Made by a program: the position numbers and the translations under genes. Of a stretch of DNA of 64,000 bases, positions 26,670 to 35,545 are shown in pieces (the stretch's first letter is position 1; each line of letters opens with the position of its first letter). Origin of the DNA: JAHEYG01 sp040403535. Lineage in GTDB: Bacteria > Bacteroidota > Bacteroidia > B-17B0 > Aurantibacillaceae. The stretch lies in assembly GCA_040403535.1 (NCBI GenBank), contig JBBAKL010000006.1:35120-99119 (forward strand), given 5' to 3'. The notes under the pieces were generated by a model. It saw only the letters and a list, made by a program, of their open reading frames with translations. It made no database searches and was not told the DNA's origin.

Positions 26670-28400
26670 ATGCGCTTACTTTTTATTTTAACAATACTGA
26701 TTCCGTTTTTATCCATTGCTCAACTAAAAAAGGAATATTACGACGTTGAGCAAAAGCAATTAAAAAGCGAAACGGACTATTATAAAGGCATGCCTCATGG
26801 CCCGTATTTCGAGTATTATAAAAGCGGAAAATTTTTAAGAAAAGGTTTTTATAATTACGGAAAGGAAGACAGTGTTTGGACTTTCTTTTTTGAGGATGGT
26901 TCAGTAAAAGCGGTTGAACGTTTTTTCAGAGGAAAAAAGTACGGTACAAATGTGTATTATTTCAAAAGCGGAAAAATCTCTCAAATTACTAAGTTCACTA
27001 ATGATTTAGCTGATAGCGTGTGGACCAGCTATCATGAAAACGGCAAAGTAAAGAGCACTGAGAGTTTTGTAAACGGTAAAAAAGAAGGTGAATGGATTTA
27101 TTATCACGAAAACGGACAAACAGAAAGTAAAGGACAATTTGTTAAAGATAAAAAAGAAGGAGAAGTAATAACCTATTTTAATTCGGGGAAAACTGCTATT
27201 ATTGGTCAATATTGTTCCGGTAAACCATACGGAAAATGGCAGGAATATTATGAGAATGGTAATAATAAATTTGAGAAAGAATACAAGGATAGTACCCTAT
27301 ATTTATGGAGCATGTGGGATGCTAAAGGAAAGCAAGTGGTTTCTGGCGGCAACGGTTTCATTTATGTTTATTTTGATAATGGTTATTTACGAGCCACCGG
27401 CAGATACAAAAACGGATTACAAGACAGCACGTGGCGATTTTTCCATTCAAACGGAGAGCTTGATTACGAAGCTAATTACCGTGAAGGAATTCTGAGCGGA
27501 TATTACTCTTCTTACTACATGAACCATAACATTAAGAGTGAAGGGCCTTTTATAAATGGAAAAAAGAACGGATTATGGAAGTTTTATACAGAAGATGGTA
27601 AGCCTGAAATGCACGGGACTTTGCGCGATGGCTTCAGAGAAGGCAGCTGGACTTATTATTACAGTAATGGTAAAAAAGAATCGGAAGGTAATTTCGTAAA
27701 TGATAAACAAGATGGAACCTGGGAATATTTTTACCGGACGGGCGAAAAGTGGAAACAAGGAAATTATGAAAACGGAATTAAAAACGGAATCTGGACAACC
27801 TGGTTCGAGAATGGAAAAAAATTGCAGGAAGGTCAGTATGTAAAGGGTAAAGAAGAGGGCTTTTGGCAAAGTTGGTGGAATAATGGTACGAAAAAGGATG
27901 AGGGTAGTTTTAAGTCCGGATTATTGGTAGGCGATTGGCAGGGATGGTACATGAACGGAAAAGCTAACTACATTGGTAAATACAACGAAAAAGGTAAAAA
28001 ATCAGGTGCCTGGAACTATTGGTATGAAAACGGAAATCCACGCGAGCAATGTGCCTACGTAAATGGAATAAAACACGGAAAATATATTCTATATCACGAA
28101 CGCGGAGGTTTTATTGATACAGAAGGAAAATATCGTAAAGGACACCAAACCGGTTCGTGGAAATATTACTATGAAACCGGAGGAATATTAAAAGAGCAAA
28201 ACTTTAAAAACGGACATTTGAGCGGAAAAGCTACTGCTTATTACAGCAATGCTAAACTTCAAAGCATCAGTAATTATAAAATTATTAAAGAACGTCGTAA
28301 AGGAAAAGTACAGAGTGTTGCCGACGGAGAATGGATATTTTACGATAAGAGCGGTAAAGAAATTAGCAGGATCAATTATGAGAACGGAGTTAAAAAATAA
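26670..28400 (+). CDS. Exported MORN-variant (YwqK-like) repeat protein with about 23 repeats
   Basis: About 576 residues from the ATG at 26670; earlier in-frame starts would place 20 unlikely residues before the signal peptide (RLLFILTILIPFLSIAQ). Nearly the whole mature protein is a run of about 23 repeats of roughly 23 residues with the pattern G-x-W-x-x-Y-x-x-N-G-K-x-x-x-x-G-x-F-x-x-G-K. These are MORN variants of the YwqK family, which fold into a continuous beta-hairpin ribbon. Function is unknown; such repeats usually mediate protein or surface contacts. A lipoprotein gene follows 19 bases later. Confidence 0.88.
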   Translation: MRLLFILTILIPFLSIAQLKKEYYDVEQKQLKSETDYYKGMPHGPYFEYYKSGKFLRKGFYNYGKEDSVWTFFFEDGSVKAVERFFRGKKYGTNVYYFKSGKISQITKFTNDLADSVWTSYHENGKVKSTESFVNGKKEGEWIYYHENGQTESKGQFVKDKKEGEVITYFNSGKTAIIGQYCSGKPYGKWQEYYENGNNKFEKEYKDSTLYLWSMWDAKGKQVVSGGNGFIYVYFDNGYLRATGRYKNGLQDSTWRFFHSNGELDYEANYREGILSGYYSSYYMNHNIKSEGPFINGKKNGLWKFYTEDGKPEMHGTLRDGFREGSWTYYYSNGKKESEGNFVNDKQDGTWEYFYRTGEKWKQGNYENGIKNGIWTTWFENGKKLQEGQYVKGKEEGFWQSWWNNGTKKDEGSFKSGLLVGDWQGWYMNGKANYIGKYNEKGKKSGAWNYWYENGNPREQCAYVNGIKHGKYILYHERGGFIDTEGKYRKGHQTGSWKYYYETGGILKEQNFKNGHLSGKATAYYSNAKLQSISNYKIIKERRKGKVQSVADGEWIFYDKSGKEISRINYENGVKK

Positions 28401-28419
28401 TTTGTATATTTACTTCATT

Positions 28420-29259
28420 ATGAATCGGAACAAATATTTCTTTCTGGTAATAACTGCAGTTTTTGTTTTGTTTTTTTCTTTCTGTAAAAATTCTGAAAAA
28501 ACAGAGGAAGCAGCAGTTGAAACTTCTGCCGGATTGAATAGACTTACCGGTAATGAGCAAATCAGTGCACAAAATGTTTTTAATTCCATTCCGGCTCGTG
28601 CCGAAATAATTAAACTGATAAGTGAAGATAAAATTGATTACAATCCTGATTTTTTAAACAATCCTGATTATACTTCTAAGTATGCCCTTGAGAACTCGCG
28701 AGCTTTAAATTTAGGGGTGTATGGTGCGGATTTAAGTGTTACTGGCGCTTTTGATCAAACACAAGAGAGTATGCTCTTTCTTAAATGTGTAAACATTCTT
28801 GCAAAAAATCTAGGTGTTAGCACTGCTTTTGATCAAAGGATGATGGATCGAATGGAAGCCCATAAAGAAAACCGCGATTCTACTCTTGAAATAATTGCAC
28901 AGTCTTTCCGTAAGGCAGACGAGTACTTAAAACAAAATGACAGACCCGGAACATCTGCACTCATTTTATGTGGCTCTTGGGTTGAAGGCATGTATGTTTC
29001 GTGTATGGTTGCAAAATCAATCAATTCAGAAAACACTATTAAAACTATTTTGCAGCAAGAAGAATCCTTAAAGCATTTGGTTATTATGACCGAAGCATCT
29101 CACTTAAACGCCGAAGCCCAGTATGTTATTGAAGGATTGAAAAAAATACAGGATCAAATAAAAGAGGCAAATACTAAAAACAGTTTAACTCTGGATAATA
29201 TTAAATTAATCACAGAAAGTATTTCTTCCTTACGAAAAAAGATTGTAGAAACATTTTAA
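28420..29259 (+). CDS. Conserved lipoprotein, unknown function
   Basis: About 279 residues from the ATG at 28420; the frame is open further upstream, but that part lies inside the MORN gene. A signal peptide ends in a lipobox-like FFSFC with Cys22, followed by acidic and Ala-rich residues, as in a lipoprotein. The rest is predicted mostly helical, with LGVYGADLSVTGAFDQTQESM in the middle and a Lys/Glu-rich C-terminus. I recall similar uncharacterised proteins from other Bacteroidota but no function. It probably shares a transcript with the MORN protein. Confidence 0.75.
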   Translation: MNRNKYFFLVITAVFVLFFSFCKNSEKTEEAAVETSAGLNRLTGNEQISAQNVFNSIPARAEIIKLISEDKIDYNPDFLNNPDYTSKYALENSRALNLGVYGADLSVTGAFDQTQESMLFLKCVNILAKNLGVSTAFDQRMMDRMEAHKENRDSTLEIIAQSFRKADEYLKQNDRPGTSALILCGSWVEGMYVSCMVAKSINSENTIKTILQQEESLKHLVIMTEASHLNAEAQYVIEGLKKIQDQIKEANTKNSLTLDNIKLITESISSLRKKIVETF

Positions 29260-30278
29260 GCTTTAAATTCTTTCACAAATTCTACAAAGAATTTAACCTT
29301 TTCTTTGTCTAAATCGGGATATAAGCCATGACCTAAATTCGCGATATAACGTTGCGAGCCAAATGCGGTTAACATTTTGCCGGCTTCTTTTATTATTGTT
29401 TTTTCATCCGCATATAACAAGCATGGATCAGCATTTCCCTGTAATGTTTTATCCGGAGCTTCTTTTCTTGCATGCCTTGGGTCAATGGTCCAGTCAAGGC
29501 CAATTGTATTGCAGTTAATTTGTGAAATTCGCTGAACAGCATAATGAGCGTCCTTAGCAAACACCGTAACAGGAACTAAGGGCTGAATAGCATCACATAT
29601 TTTTGAAATATAGTTCAATGAATATTCGTAAAACTGCTCAGGAGCTAAAACACCGGCCCAAGAGTCAAATAACTGAATCATGTCAGCACCACTTTCTACC
29701 TGACCTTTTAAGTAATTGATAGTGCTTTGGGTGATTTTATCTAATAATAAATGCGATAATTCAGGCTGTGTATACAAAAACTGCTTAGCCTTACTGAATG
29801 TTTTACTGCCACTGCCTTCAATCATATAGGCAAAAATCGTCCATGGCGCTCCGGCAAATCCAATAAGCGGTACGCGATTATTTAATTCTTTTTTTGTTAG
29901 CTTAAGGGCCTTCATCACGTAATCTAAATCTCCCATATCGGCTATATGCAAGGAGTCAATATCCGCTTTAGTTTTAATTGTTTTTTCAAACCATGGGCCT
30001 TTTGCTTCTATCATTTGGTAAGGTAACCCCATAGCTTCAGGAATAACAAGTATATCTGAAAAAATAATTGCCGCATCAACTCCTAAAATGTCAACCGGCT
30101 GAATGGTTACTTCGCAAGCTAAATCCGGACTTTTAACAAATTCGATGAAGTTTTTTGCGCGGCTGCGTGTGGCTCTGTATTCTGGTAATACCCTGCCTGC
30201 CTGTCGCATTAACCATACTGGTATTCTTTCCGTTTTTTCGCCTCGGGCTGCTTTTAATATTAAGTCGTTTTGTAGCAT
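29256..30278 (-). CDS. hemE: Uroporphyrinogen decarboxylase
   Basis: A 340-residue haem-pathway enzyme converting uroporphyrinogen III to coproporphyrinogen III. The N-terminal signature PVWLMRQAGRVLPEYR carries the substrate-binding Arg residues. DAAIIFSDILVIPEAMG holds the catalytic Asp, GFAGAPWTIFAYMIEG is the second family signature, and NLGHGLYPD the C-terminal one. Full length. No other hem genes are in the window. Confidence 0.97.
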   Translation of the reverse strand: MLQNDLILKAARGEKTERIPVWLMRQAGRVLPEYRATRSRAKNFIEFVKSPDLACEVTIQPVDILGVDAAIIFSDILVIPEAMGLPYQMIEAKGPWFEKTIKTKADIDSLHIADMGDLDYVMKALKLTKKELNNRVPLIGFAGAPWTIFAYMIEGSGSKTFSKAKQFLYTQPELSHLLLDKITQSTINYLKGQVESGADMIQLFDSWAGVLAPEQFYEYSLNYISKICDAIQPLVPVTVFAKDAHYAVQRISQINCNTIGLDWTIDPRHARKEAPDKTLQGNADPCLLYADEKTIIKEAGKMLTAFGSQRYIANLGHGLYPDLDKEKVKFFVEFVKEFKA

Positions 30279-30286
30279 ATCGGGTG

Positions 30287-30294
30287 CAAATCTA
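30287..30294 (-). promoter_or_regulatory. -7 promoter box (TAGATTTG) of hemE
   Basis: Minus-strand TAGATTTG, full consensus, eight bases before the ATG. Confidence 0.5.
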
Positions 30295-30338
30295 TAAAAT
30301 TAATAGATAAGTGGTTGCATTAATTAGATAAGCGGCAG

Positions 30339-30368
30339 TTGCTTTGTAACTCTAGAGTAATATCTTTA
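30339..30368 (+). promoter_or_regulatory. Promoter of the M1 peptidase gene
   Basis: A -33 TTG (30339-30341) and a -7-like TATCTTTA (30361-30368) are separated by 19 bases, the usual Bacteroidota spacing, 17 bases before the start codon. Confidence 0.55.
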
Positions 30369-30385
30369 CTAATCTTTTAACACTC

Positions 30386-32383
30386 ATGAAAAAACTATTA
30401 TTTACTTTAGCTTTATTTGCAAGTATTATTTCCTTTGCTCAAAAACAAAATTATTGCGCGGAGGCTAAATGCAAATCACTTGAACGTCAGTTAGCGATTG
30501 AAAATTCGCAGAAAATAGCGGCGCCAACAGCATGGATTTCGCATGAAAAAGCCTATGATGTAAAATTTGTTCATCTTAATTTAAATTGTGAGCGAAATAC
30601 AAAATACATTAGCGGGAATGTAAAAACAATTGCTACGGTTACATTGGCAACCTTAGATACTTTCTCCTGCTTGTTACATCAGGCATTTACGATTGACTCC
30701 ATTTACATAAACGGAGCTAAACGTTCGTTTGTAAGAAAAGACAGCATCGTAAAAGTGAAGACGGCTGTTACTTACACAAATGGTCAATCAGTAACTGCTA
30801 TAGTATACTACAAAGGAACTGCTCCAACCGGAGGTTCGGCTATTGGAAGCGGTTACAGCACTGGTACTTCAACTTCTTGGGGAAATCAGGCAACCTGGAG
30901 CCTAAGTGAAAGTTTTGTGGCTTATCACTGGTGGCCGTGCAAACAAGAATTAACCGACAAAATAGATTCCAGCTGGGTATTTATCACAACCGATTCAACA
31001 AATAAAGTTGGATCAAATGGGATTTTGAAAAATGTGGTGACCGTAGGTAACAAAAAAAGATATGAGTGGAAATCGAAACTGATGATTGATTATTATTTAA
31101 TTTCAGTGGCGATATCAAAATATAAAGAATACAATTTATACGCTAAACCTATCTATTTACCGGGCGATTCTATTTTAATTCAAAACTATATTTACGATGG
31201 CGCAATAAATAATTCAACTTGGATTTCCGGGCAAAAAGTACAATTAGATAAAATAAAACAAACAATGGAATTTTTATGCCGTATGTATGGTATGTATCCT
31301 TTTTACAAAGAGAAATACGGTCATTGCATGGCTCCTTTTGGTGGAGGTATGGAGCATCAAACCATGTCAAGCATGGGTTTTTTTGATTTTGAAATTGATG
31401 CGCATGAGTTGGGTCACCAATGGTGGGGCGATAATGTTACCTGTAAAAGCTGGAGTGATATTTGGATTAATGAAGGATTCGCGTCTTATACCGAACATTT
31501 ATGTAATCAGTATTTGAATCCAACTGCATTTATGACGAGCTTAAATTCTGCCCACAATAATGTGATGACACAAACAGGGGGAAGTATTCATTTTACAAAT
31601 AGCGACACGATGAACACATCGCGAATTTTTAGCGGACGTTTAACTTATGATAAAGGTGGAGCAATTGTTCGTACTCTTCAATTCGAAATTAATAATGACT
31701 CCATATGGTTCCCTCTATTACGAGGATTTCAAAACACGTACAAGAACTCAACTGCTTCGGCGGTTGATTTTAAAAACTATGCCCAAACTTTTACGGGCAT
31801 GAACTTTACACAGTTTTTTAATCAGTGGTATTACGGACAAGGTTATCCAACCTTTGCCGTAACCTGGAATTCGATGCCAGGTAAAGCCTTCGTGAAGTCG
31901 GTACAAACTACTTCTATGCCTTCTTCAGTTCCGTTATTTATTACACCAATGGAATATAAATTTGCGCGTACCGGTTATCCCGACACAACTGTTCGTGTTA
32001 TGCATTCAAATGCTACCGAGAATTATACTATTTCTATGCTCGGTACTGTTACAAGCGTAACTCTGGACCCAAATCAATGGGTGATAAATAAAGTTACAGG
32101 CCCATCTAAGGATATTACTTTAGGAGTTGATGAGAATTTTGTTTGGGCCAATGATATTTTAATAACACCAAATCCAAGTCATGGTGTGTTTGAAATTACT
32201 GCTGACAAAAACTTAGAAGGCAGTATTGAAGTTTATGATGTGAGTGGTAAATTAATCTTAATACAAGATGCAAAAAACAAAAATAAAATTGATATCACCA
32301 CTCAGGCATCAGGTGTATATTATCTAACTATTAAAGATCGTTCCGGTAATTTAATCAAGTCAAACAAATTAATTAAGGAATAA
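30386..32383 (+). CDS. Secreted M1-family aminopeptidase with T9SS sorting domain
   Basis: A 665-residue exported zinc peptidase. The signal peptide ends near SFAQ (residue 18). The M1 core includes the exopeptidase motif as GGGMEHQ and the zinc site HELGH (His340, Glu341, His344) with Glu363 in NEGFASY, exactly the HEXXH-x18-E spacing. Residues about 585-665 (ITPNPSHGVFEIT ... GVYYLTIKDRSGNLIKSNKLIKE) form a type A T9SS C-terminal sorting domain, so the enzyme is sent across the outer membrane. It likely degrades external peptides. A terminator follows. Confidence 0.94.
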   Translation: MKKLLFTLALFASIISFAQKQNYCAEAKCKSLERQLAIENSQKIAAPTAWISHEKAYDVKFVHLNLNCERNTKYISGNVKTIATVTLATLDTFSCLLHQAFTIDSIYINGAKRSFVRKDSIVKVKTAVTYTNGQSVTAIVYYKGTAPTGGSAIGSGYSTGTSTSWGNQATWSLSESFVAYHWWPCKQELTDKIDSSWVFITTDSTNKVGSNGILKNVVTVGNKKRYEWKSKLMIDYYLISVAISKYKEYNLYAKPIYLPGDSILIQNYIYDGAINNSTWISGQKVQLDKIKQTMEFLCRMYGMYPFYKEKYGHCMAPFGGGMEHQTMSSMGFFDFEIDAHELGHQWWGDNVTCKSWSDIWINEGFASYTEHLCNQYLNPTAFMTSLNSAHNNVMTQTGGSIHFTNSDTMNTSRIFSGRLTYDKGGAIVRTLQFEINNDSIWFPLLRGFQNTYKNSTASAVDFKNYAQTFTGMNFTQFFNQWYYGQGYPTFAVTWNSMPGKAFVKSVQTTSMPSSVPLFITPMEYKFARTGYPDTTVRVMHSNATENYTISMLGTVTSVTLDPNQWVINKVTGPSKDITLGVDENFVWANDILITPNPSHGVFEITADKNLEGSIEVYDVSGKLILIQDAKNKNKIDITTQASGVYYLTIKDRSGNLIKSNKLIKE

Positions 32384-32404
32384 ATTAAAGCAGATTTCGA
32401 TAAA

Positions 32405-32437
32405 CAAAAAAGGCATCCAATCTGGATGCCTTTTTTA
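32405..32437. terminator. Bidirectional terminator between the M1 peptidase and aspS genes
   Basis: Stem AAAAAGGCATCC / GGATGCCTTTTT with a six-base loop and T runs in both directions, between two convergent genes. Confidence 0.92.
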
Positions 32438-32452
32438 TTAATGATATACGTA

Positions 32453-34219
32453 TTAAGCTAATTTAATTCCTAATTCTTTCAACTGTTCGTCGCTTATAGG
32501 GCTTGGACTTTCAATCATCATATCTTTGCCCGCATTGTTTTTTGGGAAGGCGATAAAATCGCGGATAGAATCAGCACCGCCAAACAATGAGCATAAACGG
32601 TCAAATCCGAAAGCGATTCCTCCATGGGGTGGAGCTCCAAATTCAAAAGCATTCATTAAAAACCCAAATTGATTTTGAGCTTCTTCTTTGCTGAATCCAA
32701 GAACGGAAAACATTTTTGCTTGTAGTTCCTTGTTGAAAATCCGGATACTTCCTCCTCCAACTTCTACGCCATTAATAACCATATCGTATGCGTTAGCTCT
32801 AACGGCTCCCGGATTGCTCTCGAGTAAAGAAACGTCTTCTGGCTTTGGCGATGTAAATGGGTGATGTTTTGCAACCCATCTTCCACGTAATGATTCCAGT
32901 AAATTAGTGTCATTTTCGTTCCATTCCAGTAATGGAAAATCTATTACCCATAAACATGAGAATGTGTTTTTATCACGTAATCCCAGGCGCGTACCCATTT
33001 CCAAACGGAGCTCGCTCAATGCTTTACGTGTCTTCTCTTCATTGCCGGCTAAAATCAACAATAAGTCACCAGGATGTGCGTTAAATGCAGCGGCCCACTT
33101 TTTTAAATCGTCTTCGGCATAAAATTTATCAACGCTTGATTTAATAGTTCCGTCATTATTGTATCGTGCGTAAACCAATCCGGTAGCACCAATTTGAGGT
33201 CGTTTAACAAACTCAGTTAATTCATCGAGTTGTTTACGGGTATATTCAGCAGCGCCTTTTGCGCAAATGCCAACAACTAATTCCGCATCATTAAATACTT
33301 TAAAATCTTTTCCTTTAACTACTTCGTTTAATTCAACAAACTTCATTTCAAAACGCGTATCGGGCTTGTCGTTACCATAATATTTCATGGCATCTGCATA
33401 ACTCATACGTGGCATCGTGCTGATGTCAATTCCTTTTACATTTTTAAATAAATGTTTAATTAGTCCTTCAAAAGTTTGTAAAATATCTTCCTGCTCAACA
33501 AAACTCATCTCACAGTCTATCTGGGTAAACTCCGGTTGTCTGTCTGCACGTAAATCCTCATCTCTAAAACATTTTACAATTTGATAATAACGGTCGAAAC
33601 CACTTACCATTAGTAATTGCTTAAAAGTTTGTGGACTTTGCGGAAGTGCATAGAACGATCCATTGTGTAAACGACTTGGTACAACAAAATCACGCGCACC
33701 TTCTGGAGTAGATTTGATTAGTACCGGTGTTTCTACTTCTAAAAAACTTTGTTTATCCAAATAATTACGTGTTTCAATAGCCATTCTATGGCGTAACTCT
33801 AAATTCTTTCTAACTATGTTACGACGTAAATCAAGATAGCGATATTTCATTCGCAGTTCGTCACCACCGTCAGTATCATCATCAATAGTGAAAGGAGGTG
33901 TAATAGCTGCATTTAGAACGTTTAACGAGGTGACTTTTATTTCAATTTGGCCTGTAGGATTATTTTTGTTTTTGCTTTCACGTTCAATTACTGTTCCTTT
34001 AATTTGAAGTACGAATTCGCGGCTAACAGTTCTTGCCATTTCGCAGATGCTTTTGTCCCAATCCATATTGAAGGCAAGTTGGGTAACGCCATAGCGGTCG
34101 CGAAGGTCAATAAACGTCATGCCGCCAAGGTCACGCGTTTTTTGTACCCATCCGCAAAGGGTAACTTCTTTGTTTACATCTGAAATTCTTAAATCGCCGC
34201 AAGTTGCAGTACGTAACAT
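32453..34219 (-). CDS. aspS: Aspartyl-tRNA synthetase
   Basis: A 588-residue class IIb synthetase, of bacterial length with the GAD insertion. The N-terminal OB fold reads VTLCGWVQKTRDLGGMTFIDLRD. Motif 2 is FRDEDLRADRQPEFTQID, AKHHPFTSPK lies before motif 3, and GIAFGFDRL is motif 3. It starts six bases after the end of the superoxide dismutase gene on the same strand, so it may be read from the same transcript. Confidence 0.97.
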   Translation of the reverse strand: MLRTATCGDLRISDVNKEVTLCGWVQKTRDLGGMTFIDLRDRYGVTQLAFNMDWDKSICEMARTVSREFVLQIKGTVIERESKNKNNPTGQIEIKVTSLNVLNAAITPPFTIDDDTDGGDELRMKYRYLDLRRNIVRKNLELRHRMAIETRNYLDKQSFLEVETPVLIKSTPEGARDFVVPSRLHNGSFYALPQSPQTFKQLLMVSGFDRYYQIVKCFRDEDLRADRQPEFTQIDCEMSFVEQEDILQTFEGLIKHLFKNVKGIDISTMPRMSYADAMKYYGNDKPDTRFEMKFVELNEVVKGKDFKVFNDAELVVGICAKGAAEYTRKQLDELTEFVKRPQIGATGLVYARYNNDGTIKSSVDKFYAEDDLKKWAAAFNAHPGDLLLILAGNEEKTRKALSELRLEMGTRLGLRDKNTFSCLWVIDFPLLEWNENDTNLLESLRGRWVAKHHPFTSPKPEDVSLLESNPGAVRANAYDMVINGVEVGGGSIRIFNKELQAKMFSVLGFSKEEAQNQFGFLMNAFEFGAPPHGGIAFGFDRLCSLFGGADSIRDFIAFPKNNAGKDMMIESPSPISDEQLKELGIKLA

Positions 34220-34224
34220 AAAAT

Positions 34225-34956
34225 TTATTTTTCTTTATATAATTCGTTTACCTTATTCCAGTTAATAACATTCCACCAATTATTTACATAATCGATTCGT
34301 TTATTTTGATATTTCAAGTAGTAGGCATGTTCCCAAACATCGAGTGCCAAAATTGGCTTGCCTTTATCTGAAGCAATATCCATTAAAGGATTATCCTGAT
34401 TGGCTGTAGTTACAATTTTTAGCTTTTCATTTTGTTTAATTAACCAACACCATCCGCTTCCAAAAATCTTCATGGCCTTATCGGTAAATTCTTTCTGAAA
34501 TTCTTCAAATGAATGAAATTGAGCTGTAATTGCTTCTTGGATGTTTCCATCCGGAATATTCTTTTTCCCTTCTGGGTTAGCTTGCATTAACTGCCAAAAC
34601 AACGAGTGATTGTAGTGACCGCCTCCGTTATTTCTTATCGCTGAATCCAGCTTTGAAATTTGCGTAAATAATGCATCTAATGTTTTATCGCTTTTATAAG
34701 ATTCAAGTGCAGCGTTAAGCTTGTCAACATAAGCTTTGTGATGTTTGGAGTGGTGAATCTCCATGGTTTGCGCGTCAATAAACGGTTCTAGTGCGTTATA
34801 GGCATATGGTAGCGCTGGCAGTGTGTGTTTAAATCCATCTGCATTTGCGAGGGCGTCAATAACATTTAGTTTTTCTTCACTAAATAATTTACCGGCTATA
34901 CCGGATAAACCAAGTAAGGCGCTTTTTTTTAAAAAATCTCGACGTTTATCACTCAT
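34225..34956 (-). CDS. Fe/Mn superoxide dismutase with a Tat-like signal
   Basis: A 243-residue superoxide dismutase. The N-terminus KRRDFLKKSALLGLSG is a twin-arginine-like signal, unusual because most such enzymes are cytoplasmic; it implies export of the folded, metal-loaded enzyme. Metal ligands are seen in IHHSKHHKAYVD, GGHYNHSLFW and LDVWEHAYYLKYQ. Fe versus Mn preference cannot be settled by eye. Its start overlaps the stop of the biotin-carrier gene by one base (TAATG), so translation is coupled. Confidence 0.93.
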   Translation of the reverse strand: MSDKRRDFLKKSALLGLSGIAGKLFSEEKLNVIDALANADGFKHTLPALPYAYNALEPFIDAQTMEIHHSKHHKAYVDKLNAALESYKSDKTLDALFTQISKLDSAIRNNGGGHYNHSLFWQLMQANPEGKKNIPDGNIQEAITAQFHSFEEFQKEFTDKAMKIFGSGWCWLIKQNEKLKIVTTANQDNPLMDIASDKGKPILALDVWEHAYYLKYQNKRIDYVNNWWNVINWNKVNELYKEK

Positions 34957-35465
34957 TAAAATTGAATTAACAGTTGATTTTTTTCTACAGCTGTACCTTT
35001 GGACGCGATTATTTTTTTGATAGTACCATCAGAAGGTGATTTTAAAATGTTTTCCATTTTCATCGCTTCAAGCACTAAGAGCGAGTCGCCCTTTTTCACT
35101 TCCTGTCCTTCGTTTACCAAAATATTCAGAACCATTCCCGGCATAGGAGCTTTAATGTCATTCACCTTTTTAGAAGTTGCGTTATCCATTCCAAGATTAT
35201 GCAGCAGCTCGTCAAATTTATCCTTAACATCAACGTTAAATTTTTTGCCGTTGACTTTCACAACAAGTTTTTTTTCGGCAAAGTCGGCCTTAACAATGAG
35301 AAAATTGTAAGATTTATTATTATGAATGAGGTGATATTCTCCTTTACCTGTTTCAATAATGGACGCTTCGGTTTTTATTCCATTTAAGTTGCCCGAAACC
35401 TCTGTGTTTTTGGCTGTTAATTCGGATTTTAACGGGCTTTTGCCGTTTATAGAAATCTTGTACAT
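34956..35465 (-). CDS. Biotin carboxyl carrier-type protein (biotin/lipoyl attachment domain)
   Basis: About 169 residues from the ATG at 35465. The C-terminal 70 residues are a biotinyl domain with the biotin site EAMKMEN (Lys about 34 residues from the end), preceded by APMPGMVLNILVNEGQEV. The N-terminal half is a beta-rich region of the type seen in acyl-CoA carboxylase or transcarboxylase carrier subunits of Bacteroidota. No biotin carboxylase or carboxyltransferase gene is next to it, so its partner must lie elsewhere. It is the first gene of an operon with superoxide dismutase. Confidence 0.88.
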   Translation of the reverse strand: MYKISINGKSPLKSELTAKNTEVSGNLNGIKTEASIIETGKGEYHLIHNNKSYNFLIVKADFAEKKLVVKVNGKKFNVDVKDKFDELLHNLGMDNATSKKVNDIKAPMPGMVLNILVNEGQEVKKGDSLLVLEAMKMENILKSPSDGTIKKIIASKGTAVEKNQLLIQF

Positions 35466-35471
35466 AGACTG

Positions 35472-35479
35472 CAAATTTA
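35472..35479 (-). promoter_or_regulatory. -7 promoter box (TAAATTTG) of the biotin-carrier operon
   Basis: Minus-strand TAAATTTG, full consensus, six bases before the ATG and just downstream of the preceding terminator. Confidence 0.55.
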
Positions 35480-35491
35480 TGGAAATATAGC

Positions 35492-35523
35492 AACAAAAAA
35501 CCGCGAGGGGAAGCTCGCGGTTT
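35492..35523 (-). terminator. Intrinsic terminator after the 35546-36358 gene
   Basis: Ten-base stem AAACCGCGAG / CTCGCGGTTT with a six-base loop; on the minus strand it is followed by TTTTTTG. Confidence 0.9.
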
Positions 35524-35545
35524 AATAAATTTAATTTTATTGGGA

